From assembly GCA_002753155.1 (NCBI GenBank), contig PDZW01000001.1:1-64000 (forward strand): 64,000 nucleotides of DNA. The letters run 5' to 3'. Source of the DNA: Alphaproteobacteria bacterium WMHbin7 (GTDB lineage Bacteria; Pseudomonadota; Alphaproteobacteria; Rhodospirillales; WMHbin7). Under the pieces are notes generated by a model. The model was not told where the DNA came from and searched no databases. It saw nothing but the letters and a program-made list of their open reading frames with translations. Position numbers and translations under genes: made by a program. Shown in pieces: positions 49,593-60,410 of this stretch (position 1 is its first letter; every line of letters starts with the position of its first letter).

Positions 49593-50815
49593 CAGATTGC
49601 CTCCACCTTGCGCACGGGCAAAATCCACTTGCCCCCCGCATCGCGCCAGGATCGTTCCTTGGCGTCGATTTCGTTGAAATGATTCCAGGCGAACAGAACG
49701 GCGGCATCGGGCGGCTCGGCACGAAAGCGCTCGGGCGCCACCACAGGAATATGCGCCCCCGGCGAAAAGGTGTTCTGCTTGGCGGGCGTGCTGTCGGAAA
49801 TCCAGTCGAGATGGTCGGGCGTAATGCCGCACCAGTTGATCACCGTCGCACTCTTGGCCGTGGCGCCATAACCCACAACCCGTTTTCCCTGGCGTTTGTA
49901 GCCGTCGATCAGCGCCATCAGGCGATCTCGCGATTCTTCGCAGCGGGCCTTGAAGCGGTCGTAGGTGTCGGGCCTGTCCAGGCCCAGGCTTTGTTCCTTG
50001 GCCAGGGCGGCGTTCAGTTCGGGCGAAGGGGGGCGAAAGCCCTTGCGTCCCAGGTGATAGCGCATGCAGCCGCCGTGATGATGATTGTGCTCGACATGAA
50101 AAACCTCCAGCCCGTGGCGGCCAAAGGCGTTGTTAAGCGCCGTGATCGACCAGATATACATATGCTCGGCATAGACCTGGTCATAAGCGCAGTCTTCCAC
50201 CATGTCGCCCAGATAGGGATCTTCCTGGATCATGACGCCCGAGGGTTTGAGCAGGATCGCCACACCGGCGGCCACTGCATTGATGTCCTCGATATGGTGC
50301 ATGGTGTTGGTGGCGATGAAGAGGTCGGCGTTGCCATGCTCGGCCACGATGGATGTCGCCGTCTCGACGCCGAAAAAGGCTGAAAGTGTTGCCACACCCC
50401 TGGCCCTGGCGGCGTCGGCGACATTGGCTGATGGCTCGATGCCGAGATGGCGCAGGCCCGCCTTGGCGAAGTTTTGCAGCGTAATGCCGTCGTTCGAGCC
50501 GATCTCGGTCACGAAGGGGTCGGGGCCGGTCAGGTATCTGGCCATCAGGTCCTGGGCCATGGCGGCGAAATGCCGGCTCATTACCGAAGAGGTGCTGGCG
50601 AAATAGGCGTAATGGTCGTGGAACATCTGTTCCGGCCTGGGAATCTCGACGATTTGAAAGCATTTGCAGGCGGGGCACAGGGCTGGCTTCAACTCGTAGA
50701 AATATTCGGTGGCGAATTCGGCCTTGCCCCGCAGGAAGGCATTGGCGATCGGCATGCGGCCGAACGACATGAAAGGCTCAAGGGGGGTTTGGCAAATGCG
50801 GCAATGATAGGTCAT
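49592..50815 (-). CDS. Sugar C-methyltransferase family (zinc-binding N-terminus)
   Basis: CRICQTPLEPFMSFGRMPIANAFL...ALCPACKCFQIVE; TEIGSNDGITLQNFAKAGLRHLGIEPSANVADAARARG. Confidence 0.88.
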   Translation of the reverse strand: MTYHCRICQTPLEPFMSFGRMPIANAFLRGKAEFATEYFYELKPALCPACKCFQIVEIPRPEQMFHDHYAYFASTSSVMSRHFAAMAQDLMARYLTGPDPFVTEIGSNDGITLQNFAKAGLRHLGIEPSANVADAARARGVATLSAFFGVETATSIVAEHGNADLFIATNTMHHIEDINAVAAGVAILLKPSGVMIQEDPYLGDMVEDCAYDQVYAEHMYIWSITALNNAFGRHGLEVFHVEHNHHHGGCMRYHLGRKGFRPPSPELNAALAKEQSLGLDRPDTYDRFKARCEESRDRLMALIDGYKRQGKRVVGYGATAKSATVINWCGITPDHLDWISDSTPAKQNTFSPGAHIPVVAPERFRAEPPDAAVLFAWNHFNEIDAKERSWRDAGGKWILPVRKVEAI

Positions 50816-50827
50816 GGTGGGCGCAAG

Positions 50828-52369
50828 CTAGCTTTTTGGGGGCGCGAAATCAACCGCCCGGCAGGCCCAGAGGTCGAAGTATCTGCCTTTTTCCCGAAGC
50901 TCGTAGCTTTCCAGGAAGACCTGACGGTAGGCAAACAGGAAATCCTGGCCGGAAAAGACGCTGGGCATGGTAAAAGGGGGCTCGCCTGCAGGGATCAGCC
51001 AAAGCCCGGTTTTGCAGTCGGCCAGCCGCTTCAGGCGGGCCTCTGATGCGGGATGGCCGATGAAGGCCACCTCCATATCCGACCAACCATCGAAGCTGGT
51101 GGGATTGCCCTTGAAGCTTAAGATCGGCCTTAAGAAGGTGGTGCGGTAGGTTTCAGCCACGTCGCGCCCGAAGCCCATTTCCAGGCTCTGTCCGGGATGG
51201 GACAGCGCAAATCCTTCGATTTCAAGGGCGGCTTCGGCCATCCAAGCCCGCTCGGTCATGTAGCGGTGCAGGCGACGCTGCGCAGGCCATGCTAACAGGG
51301 CGGGAATCAGGATCAACACAGCAAGAACGGTCGGAAGGGCGAAGGGCCGGGCAGGGGGCAGTTTTTGGCAAAGGCGTAGGCACAGATCAGCCCACAGGGG
51401 CAGGAAAGGCACCAACTGATACCAGGCACTGCCCGCCACCGAGGCCGGATAAAGCCCGACCAGCAGGCAGGCTGCGTAACCCAGGGCATAAAGACGCTCG
51501 TTCCAATCGATGCGCTTCCAGGCGAAGGGCAGGAGGAGAAGGGGGGCGGCTAGCGGCAGCATGCGCTTGGCCGACTGGAGCAGAAGGCCGGGTTCGATGC
51601 CGTGCACACCCACGGCCTGGGACAATCCGCCCAGATAAAGGTCGAGTGGGAAGGCGGGAAGCAGGAAAGGGGCCAGCCAGGCCAGCCCAGCCGTCAGGCC
51701 TGCCAGAGGCCAGGACAGCGGCCAGCGCCTGGCGGCGAAACCCAAAGCCAGCGGGGCCAGGAAAAGGAATCCGTGGGCCTTCACATTCATCGCCAGCCCG
51801 GCGGCGATCCCCAAGGCCAGGGGGGCAGCCCACCAAGGCTTTCCGGCCCTTCCCAGTTCCGCCGTGGCCAGCAGCCCTAGCGACACCAGCATCAGGGTGA
51901 TGGGGTCGGCCCGGGTCCAAATCCCGTGGGGGCCTGCCATCAGGATGCCCGCTCCCAGCAGGGCGATGGCCGGGGCAATCCAATCTTTCCCGAAGCGGCG
52001 CCTTGCATGCAGGGCGAAGGTGGCCAGGGTAATGAAGGCCGCCAGAATCCCCCCCAGCTTGCTGCCAGAGATCGAGCCTGAGCCCAGGGAAAGCCAAAGG
52101 GCGTTCCATAGATAGGGGACGGGGCCGTAGAGGGTAAGCAGGAAATCCGAGGCATCCGGGGGCATATAGGCCCTAAGGCCCTGGGCCACGCGCCAGGAGC
52201 GGACCGCCATGTTCGGCTCGCCATGGTCGAAATATGATGGAAAACCAAGGTAGTTAAAGCCAAGCAAGCCCAGCCCAGCCAAGCTTGCCAGGGCAAGGAG
52301 GGCGAAGATCAGGCGGCTGGGACGGGAAGAAAGAGGGTGGGGCAGGGTCATGAGTCCGAGATTGTCCAA
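50828..52369 (-). CDS. Polytopic glycosyltransferase-39-like membrane protein
   Basis: ~10 hydrophobic segments; contiguous with the sugar cluster. Confidence 0.65.
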   Translation of the reverse strand: MDNLGLMTLPHPLSSRPSRLIFALLALASLAGLGLLGFNYLGFPSYFDHGEPNMAVRSWRVAQGLRAYMPPDASDFLLTLYGPVPYLWNALWLSLGSGSISGSKLGGILAAFITLATFALHARRRFGKDWIAPAIALLGAGILMAGPHGIWTRADPITLMLVSLGLLATAELGRAGKPWWAAPLALGIAAGLAMNVKAHGFLFLAPLALGFAARRWPLSWPLAGLTAGLAWLAPFLLPAFPLDLYLGGLSQAVGVHGIEPGLLLQSAKRMLPLAAPLLLLPFAWKRIDWNERLYALGYAACLLVGLYPASVAGSAWYQLVPFLPLWADLCLRLCQKLPPARPFALPTVLAVLILIPALLAWPAQRRLHRYMTERAWMAEAALEIEGFALSHPGQSLEMGFGRDVAETYRTTFLRPILSFKGNPTSFDGWSDMEVAFIGHPASEARLKRLADCKTGLWLIPAGEPPFTMPSVFSGQDFLFAYRQVFLESYELREKGRYFDLWACRAVDFAPPKS

Positions 52370-52491
52370 GGAAGTCGCTGGCGTCCATTGAAAATTAACC
52401 TCGTCAGGCGTATATTAAACAGGGTCGCTGAAGGCGGCTTTGGTCCGGCGCGGCTTAAGGCACGCTGGCGAGATGAACAGGATGTTCGGCC

Positions 52492-52593
52492 ATGATGATC
52501 TTTCTTTCAGCTTTGATTCTAGCTTTCTTCGCCCAGGCAGTCTTGGCGCGTCGAGCCGACCTCGTGCCCGCCCGTAAGGGCCGGAGGCTCTGA
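52492..52593 (+). CDS. 33-aa membrane microprotein (small ORF)
   Basis: MMIFLSALILAFFAQAVLARRADLVPARKGRRL; stop TGA overlaps the next gene's ATG (TGATG). Confidence 0.45.
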   Translation: MMIFLSALILAFFAQAVLARRADLVPARKGRRL

Positions 52594-53723
52594 TGGCGGT
52601 CGATCCCACAGGCGGGCTCAATCCCCTGACGGCAAGCTTTTCGATGGGCGGGTCGATGCAGGACCTGATCTATCAAAAGATTCAGGATAAGTTCAAAGCC
52701 CGCATGCAAAAGGAAAGCGATGTCCGCAGCGAGGTGTTCGACGCCCGCGCGAAATATTACGAGGCTCAGACCGAAAAGCTGTCCACCGTGCGCGGCGGCA
52801 TCGATCTGGCGGCGACCTATTCCAAGGATGCGGCAACTCAGGCCAAGAAGATCAAGGATCTGATCTTCGACATGAAGGTGCTGCTGGAAAGTGCCAGTCG
52901 CGATCCCACCTATTACGCCCAGGAATTCGACAAAAAATTGGGCGAACTCCATAGCGCTTCGACAGAGCTTCCGGGCGCTTATAATTTGGTGGGGGCCAAA
53001 AGTCGCACTAACTATGATGCCAACTCTTTCGATATGAAAATCGACGAGTACGGCACGAAATACACGATGGAAGGGGCTAATATCGGATCGGATTACATGA
53101 TCACCGATTCTGCGGGAAAATTCTGGGTTCCGGAATTTTCCACCCGTTCCATCAAGCGTTACGACAACTTTGATTCGGGCGATCTGGCGGATAACACAAC
53201 CTACTCCACCACGCAATCCGCCGCCGCTGGCGCCGGTTCATCGACCAACTATCTCGTCACCCGTACCGATGTCGATTATTCCAACAGCGCTATTTCCTTC
53301 GATGTCGGAGGTGTGAGCTATACCGGTACGATTTCCAAGGGTGGATTGGGCGTTGCCCAAAGCTGGATCTATGGCGGTTTCAGTGATGCCGCAGGCATTG
53401 CCCAGGCGCAATCTGACGTCAACGCGGCGTTGGAAGATGCGGAAATGGAAGTTACCCGCCTGACCGGCTTGCAGGCTTTTGCCGAAGGCCAGTACAGCGT
53501 CATTTCCAACACCATCGAAGAGAACAAGACGCAGATGACCAACGCCTTGATCGCTCAGATGGAAGAGGAATATGATTTTGCCAAGAAACTGAAGACCGAG
53601 TTCCAGTCCGCTGTCACCAGCATCGCCTCGATCTCCGATACGCAAAAGCAGTATTCGCAGATGTTCGGCTCGATGCTGGGCAAGGACAAGCTGATGAGCT
53701 ATATCTTCAGCCAGACAGTTTAA
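52593..53723 (+). CDS. Uncharacterised protein with flagellin-like architecture
   Basis: Heptad-rich helical N- and C-termini around a Ser/Thr/Gly/Asn-rich beta-like centre; no signal peptide. Confidence 0.6.
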   Translation: MAVDPTGGLNPLTASFSMGGSMQDLIYQKIQDKFKARMQKESDVRSEVFDARAKYYEAQTEKLSTVRGGIDLAATYSKDAATQAKKIKDLIFDMKVLLESASRDPTYYAQEFDKKLGELHSASTELPGAYNLVGAKSRTNYDANSFDMKIDEYGTKYTMEGANIGSDYMITDSAGKFWVPEFSTRSIKRYDNFDSGDLADNTTYSTTQSAAAGAGSSTNYLVTRTDVDYSNSAISFDVGGVSYTGTISKGGLGVAQSWIYGGFSDAAGIAQAQSDVNAALEDAEMEVTRLTGLQAFAEGQYSVISNTIEENKTQMTNALIAQMEEEYDFAKKLKTEFQSAVTSIASISDTQKQYSQMFGSMLGKDKLMSYIFSQTV

Positions 53724-54148
53724 GCCGTCCCTTCCGTTTTGCAGTTGCTCGCCGTGCCGATGCATGTTTCGGGCGGTGTTTCGCCGTCAAGCAGGTCGGG
53801 GCGTATGTCGATCCAACCCTTCATCCGGGCGGGATCGAATCCTGCGCAATGCTGGCCCTGGGCTTCAATCAAGGGACGCCGGATCAGCAGAGGATCGGCC
53901 AGCATAAGGGCGATTGCCGTCTCGGGGGGCATGTTTTCCGGAACGATCTCGCCTGATTTGATACGGGGCGAAGCACGGTTGAACCAGTTAGCCACATCAA
54001 GGCCCTGAAAGAAGGGCTTCAGATTTTCCGCCGTCCAGTTCTCGGCCAGCAGATCGCGCACATCAAGCCGATGTCCCGAAGCGATCAGCAGCGCCTTCTG
54101 ACGCGCGTTGCCCTTGCAGCCGGGCTTTTCCCAAAAGGTGATCTTCAT
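53720..54148 (-). CDS. draB: Nitrogenase-associated ArsC-fold protein, DraB-like
   Basis: MKITFWEKPGCKGNARQKALLIASGHRLDVRDLLAENWTAENLKPFF...; third gene of a draT-draG operon. Confidence 0.7.
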   Translation of the reverse strand: MKITFWEKPGCKGNARQKALLIASGHRLDVRDLLAENWTAENLKPFFQGLDVANWFNRASPRIKSGEIVPENMPPETAIALMLADPLLIRRPLIEAQGQHCAGFDPARMKGWIDIRPDLLDGETPPETCIGTASNCKTEGTA

Positions 54149-55065
54149 GGCCGCAAGGCCTCCCTGGCCGAGACATTCTCGGCAATCCTAAGCAGATGCG
54201 GCACCTGGCGCTCGATCTCGCGCTGGGCTGGTTCCTCCAGTTTCTCCCGCCAGGAATCGGGAATGTCGCCGATGCCGTAGGTGGCTCCCGCAAGCATGCC
54301 GGCCAGGGCGCCGGTTGTGTCGGCGTCGCCGCCCTGATTGACCACCTCAATCAGGCACGAGCGAAAGCTGTCGGTGCGGAAGTAATAGTGCAGTACGGTC
54401 TGCACCGTATCGACGACATAGGCCGAGCATTGCCCCTTGTAGGGATCGAAGCGGAAGGTGCGGTGTGTTTCCACCAGATGATTGGCGTGATCGCGCGCTG
54501 CCTTGATGCCGCCTCCCAGGATCAGGGATTGAACCATTCTGCCCAGGTTCAGGGTGGCCGCATCTGAAAGCGGGTGATGGTGCGTGATATGCGCCTGGGC
54601 CAGTGCCCATGCCTCGAAGGTTTTGGGAGCGCCCAGGGTGGCGATGGCGGTGGGCAGAATGCGCATAACGGCACCATTGCCGCCGTCACCGTCATTGGGC
54701 AGGGCCTGCAACGTTCCTTCGGTCATGTAGCGCCTTATGCCGCGCCTGCAGGTGTTGCCGACATCGACCGGCTTGGTCTTCAGCCAGTCCAGGAAACATT
54801 CGCAGACGGCCTTGAGGTCGAATCCGTTGGCCTCGATATGCGCTTTGCCAAGGGCGATGCTCATGGCCGTGTCGTCGGTGGTCTGTCCGGGTTTCAATTT
54901 CAGCCAGCCGCCGCCGATCATCTTCTTGTGCGTTCCGTACTGGGTTTCGATTTCGCGCTTGGTCAGGAACTCGACCGTGGCCCCCAGCGCATCGCCGATG
55001 GCAAGCCCCAGATAGGCCCCCATGGCGCGCCGTTTGATGTCGTCTGTCAGGATGAATTGCGCCAT
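54145..55065 (-). CDS. draG: ADP-ribosyl-[dinitrogen reductase] hydrolase
   Basis: AYLGLAIGDALGATVEFLTKREI; GQTTDDTAMSIALGKA; NQGGDADTTGALAGMLAGATYG. Confidence 0.94.
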   Translation of the reverse strand: MAQFILTDDIKRRAMGAYLGLAIGDALGATVEFLTKREIETQYGTHKKMIGGGWLKLKPGQTTDDTAMSIALGKAHIEANGFDLKAVCECFLDWLKTKPVDVGNTCRRGIRRYMTEGTLQALPNDGDGGNGAVMRILPTAIATLGAPKTFEAWALAQAHITHHHPLSDAATLNLGRMVQSLILGGGIKAARDHANHLVETHRTFRFDPYKGQCSAYVVDTVQTVLHYYFRTDSFRSCLIEVVNQGGDADTTGALAGMLAGATYGIGDIPDSWREKLEEPAQREIERQVPHLLRIAENVSAREALRP

Positions 55066-55904
55066 CAGAAATAGCTCGCTTTCACGCGGTAATCCCCGCC
55101 GATCACCATATATTCATGTTCGCCCTTCAAGGGGGCGGTGGGCAGAAGGGCATTGAAGAACAGAATTTTCGTTGCGGGCACCGTGGCCTCCAGAATGTGA
55201 TCGCCGAATTCGCCCGCGATATCGCGCGACGAGGAAAAGGAAATCAGGTTGTTGAGACGCACGACAATGGTGCGCTGATCCAGGCGTTCGACCAGCACCT
55301 GTTCTTCATAGCTGTTGACGCCACGATACAAGGTGAGATGCTTTCGGCCCGCCAGAAAAAAGCGGGCCAGCGACCATTGGCAGAATTCATACAGCAGATC
55401 CAGTTGCAGATAGATCGAGTTGGCGTGAAAGCGCGATGACATCTTCTCTTCGGTATAGGCCAGCCACCCTCCGCTGCCCACGCGGCCCACCGGTTCCTTG
55501 TGGTAGGTGGGAAACAGCCCGAAGCGGCTTTCCACCCAACCTTTCAAGACGGCGCCTTCGGGGCTGTTGGTGTCGAACCCCCAGCCCTTGATCAGGCGCA
55601 GATAGCTGGAACGGAAACGTTGGCGGCCTTTGAACGACCCACTCTTCTCCTTCTGCTCGGGTTCCAGGCCGAACATGGTGCCCAGCCATTGCTGAAAAGC
55701 CTCGCAGGCATCTTCCGGGCTTTCCGCCCTGGGCAGCATTTCCAGGAAGAGCCCCTTGTTGGTCTCGCGCACGCCGGCCAGATGCAAAGGCACCGGATAA
55801 TCGTTATAGGCCACCGAGGCGATCAGGCCCGTGGGTACGCCGACCAAATTGGTGCTGTGTCCCCTTGATGCCTCTTCGGGCGAACGCGCCACGCTGCTCT
55901 CCAT
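55065..55904 (-). CDS. draT: NAD+-dinitrogen-reductase ADP-ribosyltransferase
   Basis: STNLVGVPTGLIASVAYNDYPVPLHLAGVRETNKGLFLEML; directly upstream of draG; start taken at 55904. Confidence 0.93.
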   Translation of the reverse strand: MESSVARSPEEASRGHSTNLVGVPTGLIASVAYNDYPVPLHLAGVRETNKGLFLEMLPRAESPEDACEAFQQWLGTMFGLEPEQKEKSGSFKGRQRFRSSYLRLIKGWGFDTNSPEGAVLKGWVESRFGLFPTYHKEPVGRVGSGGWLAYTEEKMSSRFHANSIYLQLDLLYEFCQWSLARFFLAGRKHLTLYRGVNSYEEQVLVERLDQRTIVVRLNNLISFSSSRDIAGEFGDHILEATVPATKILFFNALLPTAPLKGEHEYMVIGGDYRVKASYF

Positions 55905-55987
55905 GATCAACCCGCTGCACAAATCATTAATGCAAAAAGCAAGCCGTTCGCAAAGCACATCATTTTGGGCATTTGGTTAAAATGGCC

Positions 55988-56003
55988 TGTGACACAGGCG
56001 ACA
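55988..56003 (+). promoter_or_regulatory. NifA upstream activating sequence 1
   Basis: TGT-GACACAGGCG-ACA matches TGT-N10-ACA. Confidence 0.7.
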
Positions 56004-56018
56004 CGTCTGTCGGGAGAT

Positions 56019-56034
56019 TGTCGGGGTCGCGACA
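56019..56034 (+). promoter_or_regulatory. NifA upstream activating sequence 2
   Basis: TGT-CGGGGTCGCG-ACA matches TGT-N10-ACA. Confidence 0.7.
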
Positions 56035-56074
56035 GGGCTGGGGAAAGCCCAGGACGGATCGGTTGATCTGTTAA

Positions 56075-57082
<1,008 letters not shown>

Positions 57083-57135
57083 AGCGGCGCCCCCCTTTCG
57101 AAACCTGGTTGTTTGGAATCTATAGGAGACAGGTC

Positions 57136-58584
57136 ATGGATGGCATGAACCCGGACGTGAAGGCCGAGCGCAAGGCCCTGATCGAGGAAGTCCTCTCGGC
57201 GTACCCCGAGAAGACGGCCAAGAAGCGCGCACGACACTTGAACGTCTATGATGAAGGCAAGCCCGACTGCGGCGTCAAGTCGAACATCAAATCGGCGCCG
57301 GGCGTCATGACCATCCGTGGCTGTGCCTATGCCGGTTCCAAGGGCGTGGTCTTCGGCCCCTTAAAGGACATGGTGCATATCAGCCACGGTCCGGTGGGAT
57401 GCGGCCAGTATTCCTGGTCGCAGCGGCGCAATTACTATACAGGCACCACCGGCGTTGACACCTTCGTTACCATGCAGGTGACCAGCGATTTTCAGGAACG
57501 CGACATCGTTTTCGGCGGCGACAAGAAGCTGGAGAAGGTGATCGACGAGATCCATGAAATGTTCCCCCTGAACAAGGGTGTTTCGATCCAGTCGGAATGT
57601 CCGATCGGTCTGATCGGCGACGATATCGAGGCGGTGGCCAAGAAAAAGGCCAAGGAACACGGCAAGATGGTGGTTCCCGTGCGCTGCGAGGGCTTTCGCG
57701 GCGTCTCGCAGTCGCTGGGCCATCATATCGCCAACGACGCCGTGCGCGACTGGATGCTGGGCAAGGGCAAGTCCAAGGATTTCGAGACGACCCCCTACGA
57801 CGTGGTGGTGATCGGCGATTACAATATCGGTGGCGATGCCTGGGCCAGCCGCATTCTGCTGGAAGATATGGGGCTGCGCGTCATCGGCCTGTGGTCGGGC
57901 GATGCGACGCTGGCCGAGATCGAGCGCGGCAACAAGGGCAAGCTCAATCTCATTCACTGCTATCGCTCGATGAACTATATCTGCCGCCATATGGAAGAGC
58001 AGTTCAATATCCCCTGGATGGAATACAACTTCTTCGGTCCCACCCAGATTGCCCGCTCGCTTCGCGCCATCGCCGAGAAGTTCGACGACAAGATCAAGGC
58101 CGGTGCCGAGCGCGTGATTGCCAAGTACCAGCCGATGGCCGAGGCGGTTCTCGCCAGGTACAAGCCGCGTCTGGAAGGCAAGAAGGCGATGCTGTATGTG
58201 GGCGGCCTGCGTCCCCGCCACGTCGCCGATGCCTATGGCGATCTGGGCATCGATATCATCGGTACGGGCTATGAATTCGCCCATAGCGACGATTATCAGC
58301 GCACCGCCCATTACATCAAGGACGCCACGCTGGTTTACGATGACGTGACCGACTACGAACTGGAAAAGTTCATCGACAAGATGCGCCCCGATCTCGTCGG
58401 TTCGGGCATCAAGGAAAAATATTCGACCCAGAAGATGGGCGTGCCCTTCCGCCAGTTGCACTCGTGGGATTATTCAGGCCCCTATCACGGCTATGACGGC
58501 TTCGCCATCTTCGCCCGCGATATGGACATGGCGATCAACAGCCCGATATGGGCGCTGAACAAGGCCCCCTGGAAAGCCGCCTGA
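57136..58584 (+). CDS. nifD: Nitrogenase molybdenum-iron protein alpha chain
   Basis: [62 protein letters not shown]. Confidence 0.97.
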   Translation: MDGMNPDVKAERKALIEEVLSAYPEKTAKKRARHLNVYDEGKPDCGVKSNIKSAPGVMTIRGCAYAGSKGVVFGPLKDMVHISHGPVGCGQYSWSQRRNYYTGTTGVDTFVTMQVTSDFQERDIVFGGDKKLEKVIDEIHEMFPLNKGVSIQSECPIGLIGDDIEAVAKKKAKEHGKMVVPVRCEGFRGVSQSLGHHIANDAVRDWMLGKGKSKDFETTPYDVVVIGDYNIGGDAWASRILLEDMGLRVIGLWSGDATLAEIERGNKGKLNLIHCYRSMNYICRHMEEQFNIPWMEYNFFGPTQIARSLRAIAEKFDDKIKAGAERVIAKYQPMAEAVLARYKPRLEGKKAMLYVGGLRPRHVADAYGDLGIDIIGTGYEFAHSDDYQRTAHYIKDATLVYDDVTDYELEKFIDKMRPDLVGSGIKEKYSTQKMGVPFRQLHSWDYSGPYHGYDGFAIFARDMDMAINSPIWALNKAPWKAA

Positions 58585-58599
58585 TTTAGGAGAACTTCG

Positions 58600-60129
58600 A
58601 TGCCTCAGAACGCACTCAAGATCAAAGATCATATCGACCTCTTCAACGATCCCGAATATCTCGAGATTTTCAAGAGGAAGCGGGCGGAATTCGAGGACAT
58701 GCCGTCTGATGACGAGGTTGCCAAGCAGGCGGCCTATATCAACAGCGTGGAATATCGCGAGAAGAATCTGGCTCGCGAGGCCCTGGTGATCAATCCCGCC
58801 AAGGCCTGCCAGCCGGTGGGTGCGGCCTATTGTTCCGCCGGGTTTGAGGGCACACTGGCCTTCACGCACGGATCATTGGGCTGTGCCGCCTATTTCCGCT
58901 CGCACCTGTCGCGTCATTTCAAGGAACCGTCGGCCATGGTCTGTTCGGCCATGACCGAGGACGCGGCGGTGTTCGGCGGCCTTAACAACATGATCGAAGG
59001 CCTAGCCAACGCCTATGCGCTCTACAAGCCCAAGATGATCGCCGTTCACACCTCGTGCATGGCCGAAGTCATCGGCGACGACCTCAATTCCTTCATCATC
59101 CAGTCCAGGGAAAAGGGCAGCATTCCCGAAGACTTTCCGGTCGCTTTCGCCCACACTCCCAGCTTCGTTGGCTCGCACGTCGTGGGCTACGACAATATGA
59201 TGAAGTCGATCCTTAGCAATTTCTGGGAAGGCAAAGAGCGCAAGCCCGGCAAAGGCGTCAACATCATCGGCGGTTTCGACGGCTATGGTGTTGCCAATGC
59301 CCGCGAGATCAAGGACATCATTGCTACCATGGGCATCGAGGGCACGCTGCTCTCCGACGTCTCCGACGTCTATGACACGCCCGCCGACGGGTCTTACCGC
59401 ATGTATGATGGCGGAACCTCGCTTGCCGATACGGCCAAGTCACTGGATGCCAAGGCTACCCTCTCGTTGCAGGAATGGTGCAGCGACAAGACACTCGACT
59501 ATGCCAAGTCGAAGGGTCAGGAAGTTGCCACCTTCAACTATCCGATCGGACTGTCCGGAACCGATGAATTCCTGATGAAGCTGTCCCAGTTGACGGGCAA
59601 ACCCATTCCGGAATCAATCGCCAGGGATCGCGGACGTCTGGTCGATGCCATCGAAGACTCGCTGGCCTGGATTCACGGAAAGTCCTTCTCGATCTTCGGC
59701 GATCCCGATTTCGTGCTGGGCATGACTCGTTTCGTCATGGAGTTGGGTGGCGAGCCCCTGCATCTTCTATGCACCAACGGCAACGCCGATTGGGAAACCA
59801 AGATGAAGGAGCTTCTGGCCAGTTCACCCTTCGGCGCCATGGGCCAGGTGTGGAAGGGCAAGGATCTGTGGCATATGCGCTCGCTTTTGGCCACCGAACC
59901 TTCCGACTATCTGATCGGCAGCTCGTACGGCAAGTATCTCGAGAAGGATACCGGCGTTCCCCTGATTCGCATCGGTTTTCCCATCTTCGACCGCCATCAC
60001 CATCACCGCTTCCCCACCTTGTTTTACAAGGGTGGCTTGCGCGTGCTGGTAACGATCCTCGACAAGATTTTCGACACCATCGACGAGAAGACGAAGGTTT
60101 CGGGAATCAGCTACGACCTGACCCGCTGA
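58600..60129 (+). CDS. nifK: Nitrogenase molybdenum-iron protein beta chain
   Basis: ACQPVGAAYCSAGFEGTLAFTHGSLGCAAYFRSHLSRHFKEPSAMVCSAMTEDAAVFGGLNNMIEG. Confidence 0.97.
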   Translation: MPQNALKIKDHIDLFNDPEYLEIFKRKRAEFEDMPSDDEVAKQAAYINSVEYREKNLAREALVINPAKACQPVGAAYCSAGFEGTLAFTHGSLGCAAYFRSHLSRHFKEPSAMVCSAMTEDAAVFGGLNNMIEGLANAYALYKPKMIAVHTSCMAEVIGDDLNSFIIQSREKGSIPEDFPVAFAHTPSFVGSHVVGYDNMMKSILSNFWEGKERKPGKGVNIIGGFDGYGVANAREIKDIIATMGIEGTLLSDVSDVYDTPADGSYRMYDGGTSLADTAKSLDAKATLSLQEWCSDKTLDYAKSKGQEVATFNYPIGLSGTDEFLMKLSQLTGKPIPESIARDRGRLVDAIEDSLAWIHGKSFSIFGDPDFVLGMTRFVMELGGEPLHLLCTNGNADWETKMKELLASSPFGAMGQVWKGKDLWHMRSLLATEPSDYLIGSSYGKYLEKDTGVPLIRIGFPIFDRHHHHRFPTLFYKGGLRVLVTILDKIFDTIDEKTKVSGISYDLTR

Positions 60130-60241
60130 CGAACCCGCACTCCAGTCGTCAGAGGCAGGCCGAGGGCCTGGGAGCGATCCCAGGCCCTTACCTTTTGAGG
60201 CTCTTCGACGCTAGACGTGGAATTCTTCCTGCTTCCCGACC

Positions 60242-60334
60242 CGTCATGGCCGGACTTGATCCGGCCATCCACGATTTTCCATCTGGCATATCAAGCCTCA
60301 AGACGTGGATGCCCGGCACAAGGCCGGGCATGAC
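60242..60334. repeat. Palindromic intergenic repeat element, alphaproteobacterial CGTCATGGCCGG type
   Basis: CGTCATGGCCGGACTTGATCCGGCCATCCACG ... ACGTGGATGCCCGGCACAAGGCCGGGCATGACG. Confidence 0.82.
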
Positions 60335-60410
60335 GATTTACTTAGAAACTCGAGAGAATGCTATTCCACATGAAACGTCGAGGAGCCCCTTTTGAAGAAG
60401 GTAATTCAGG

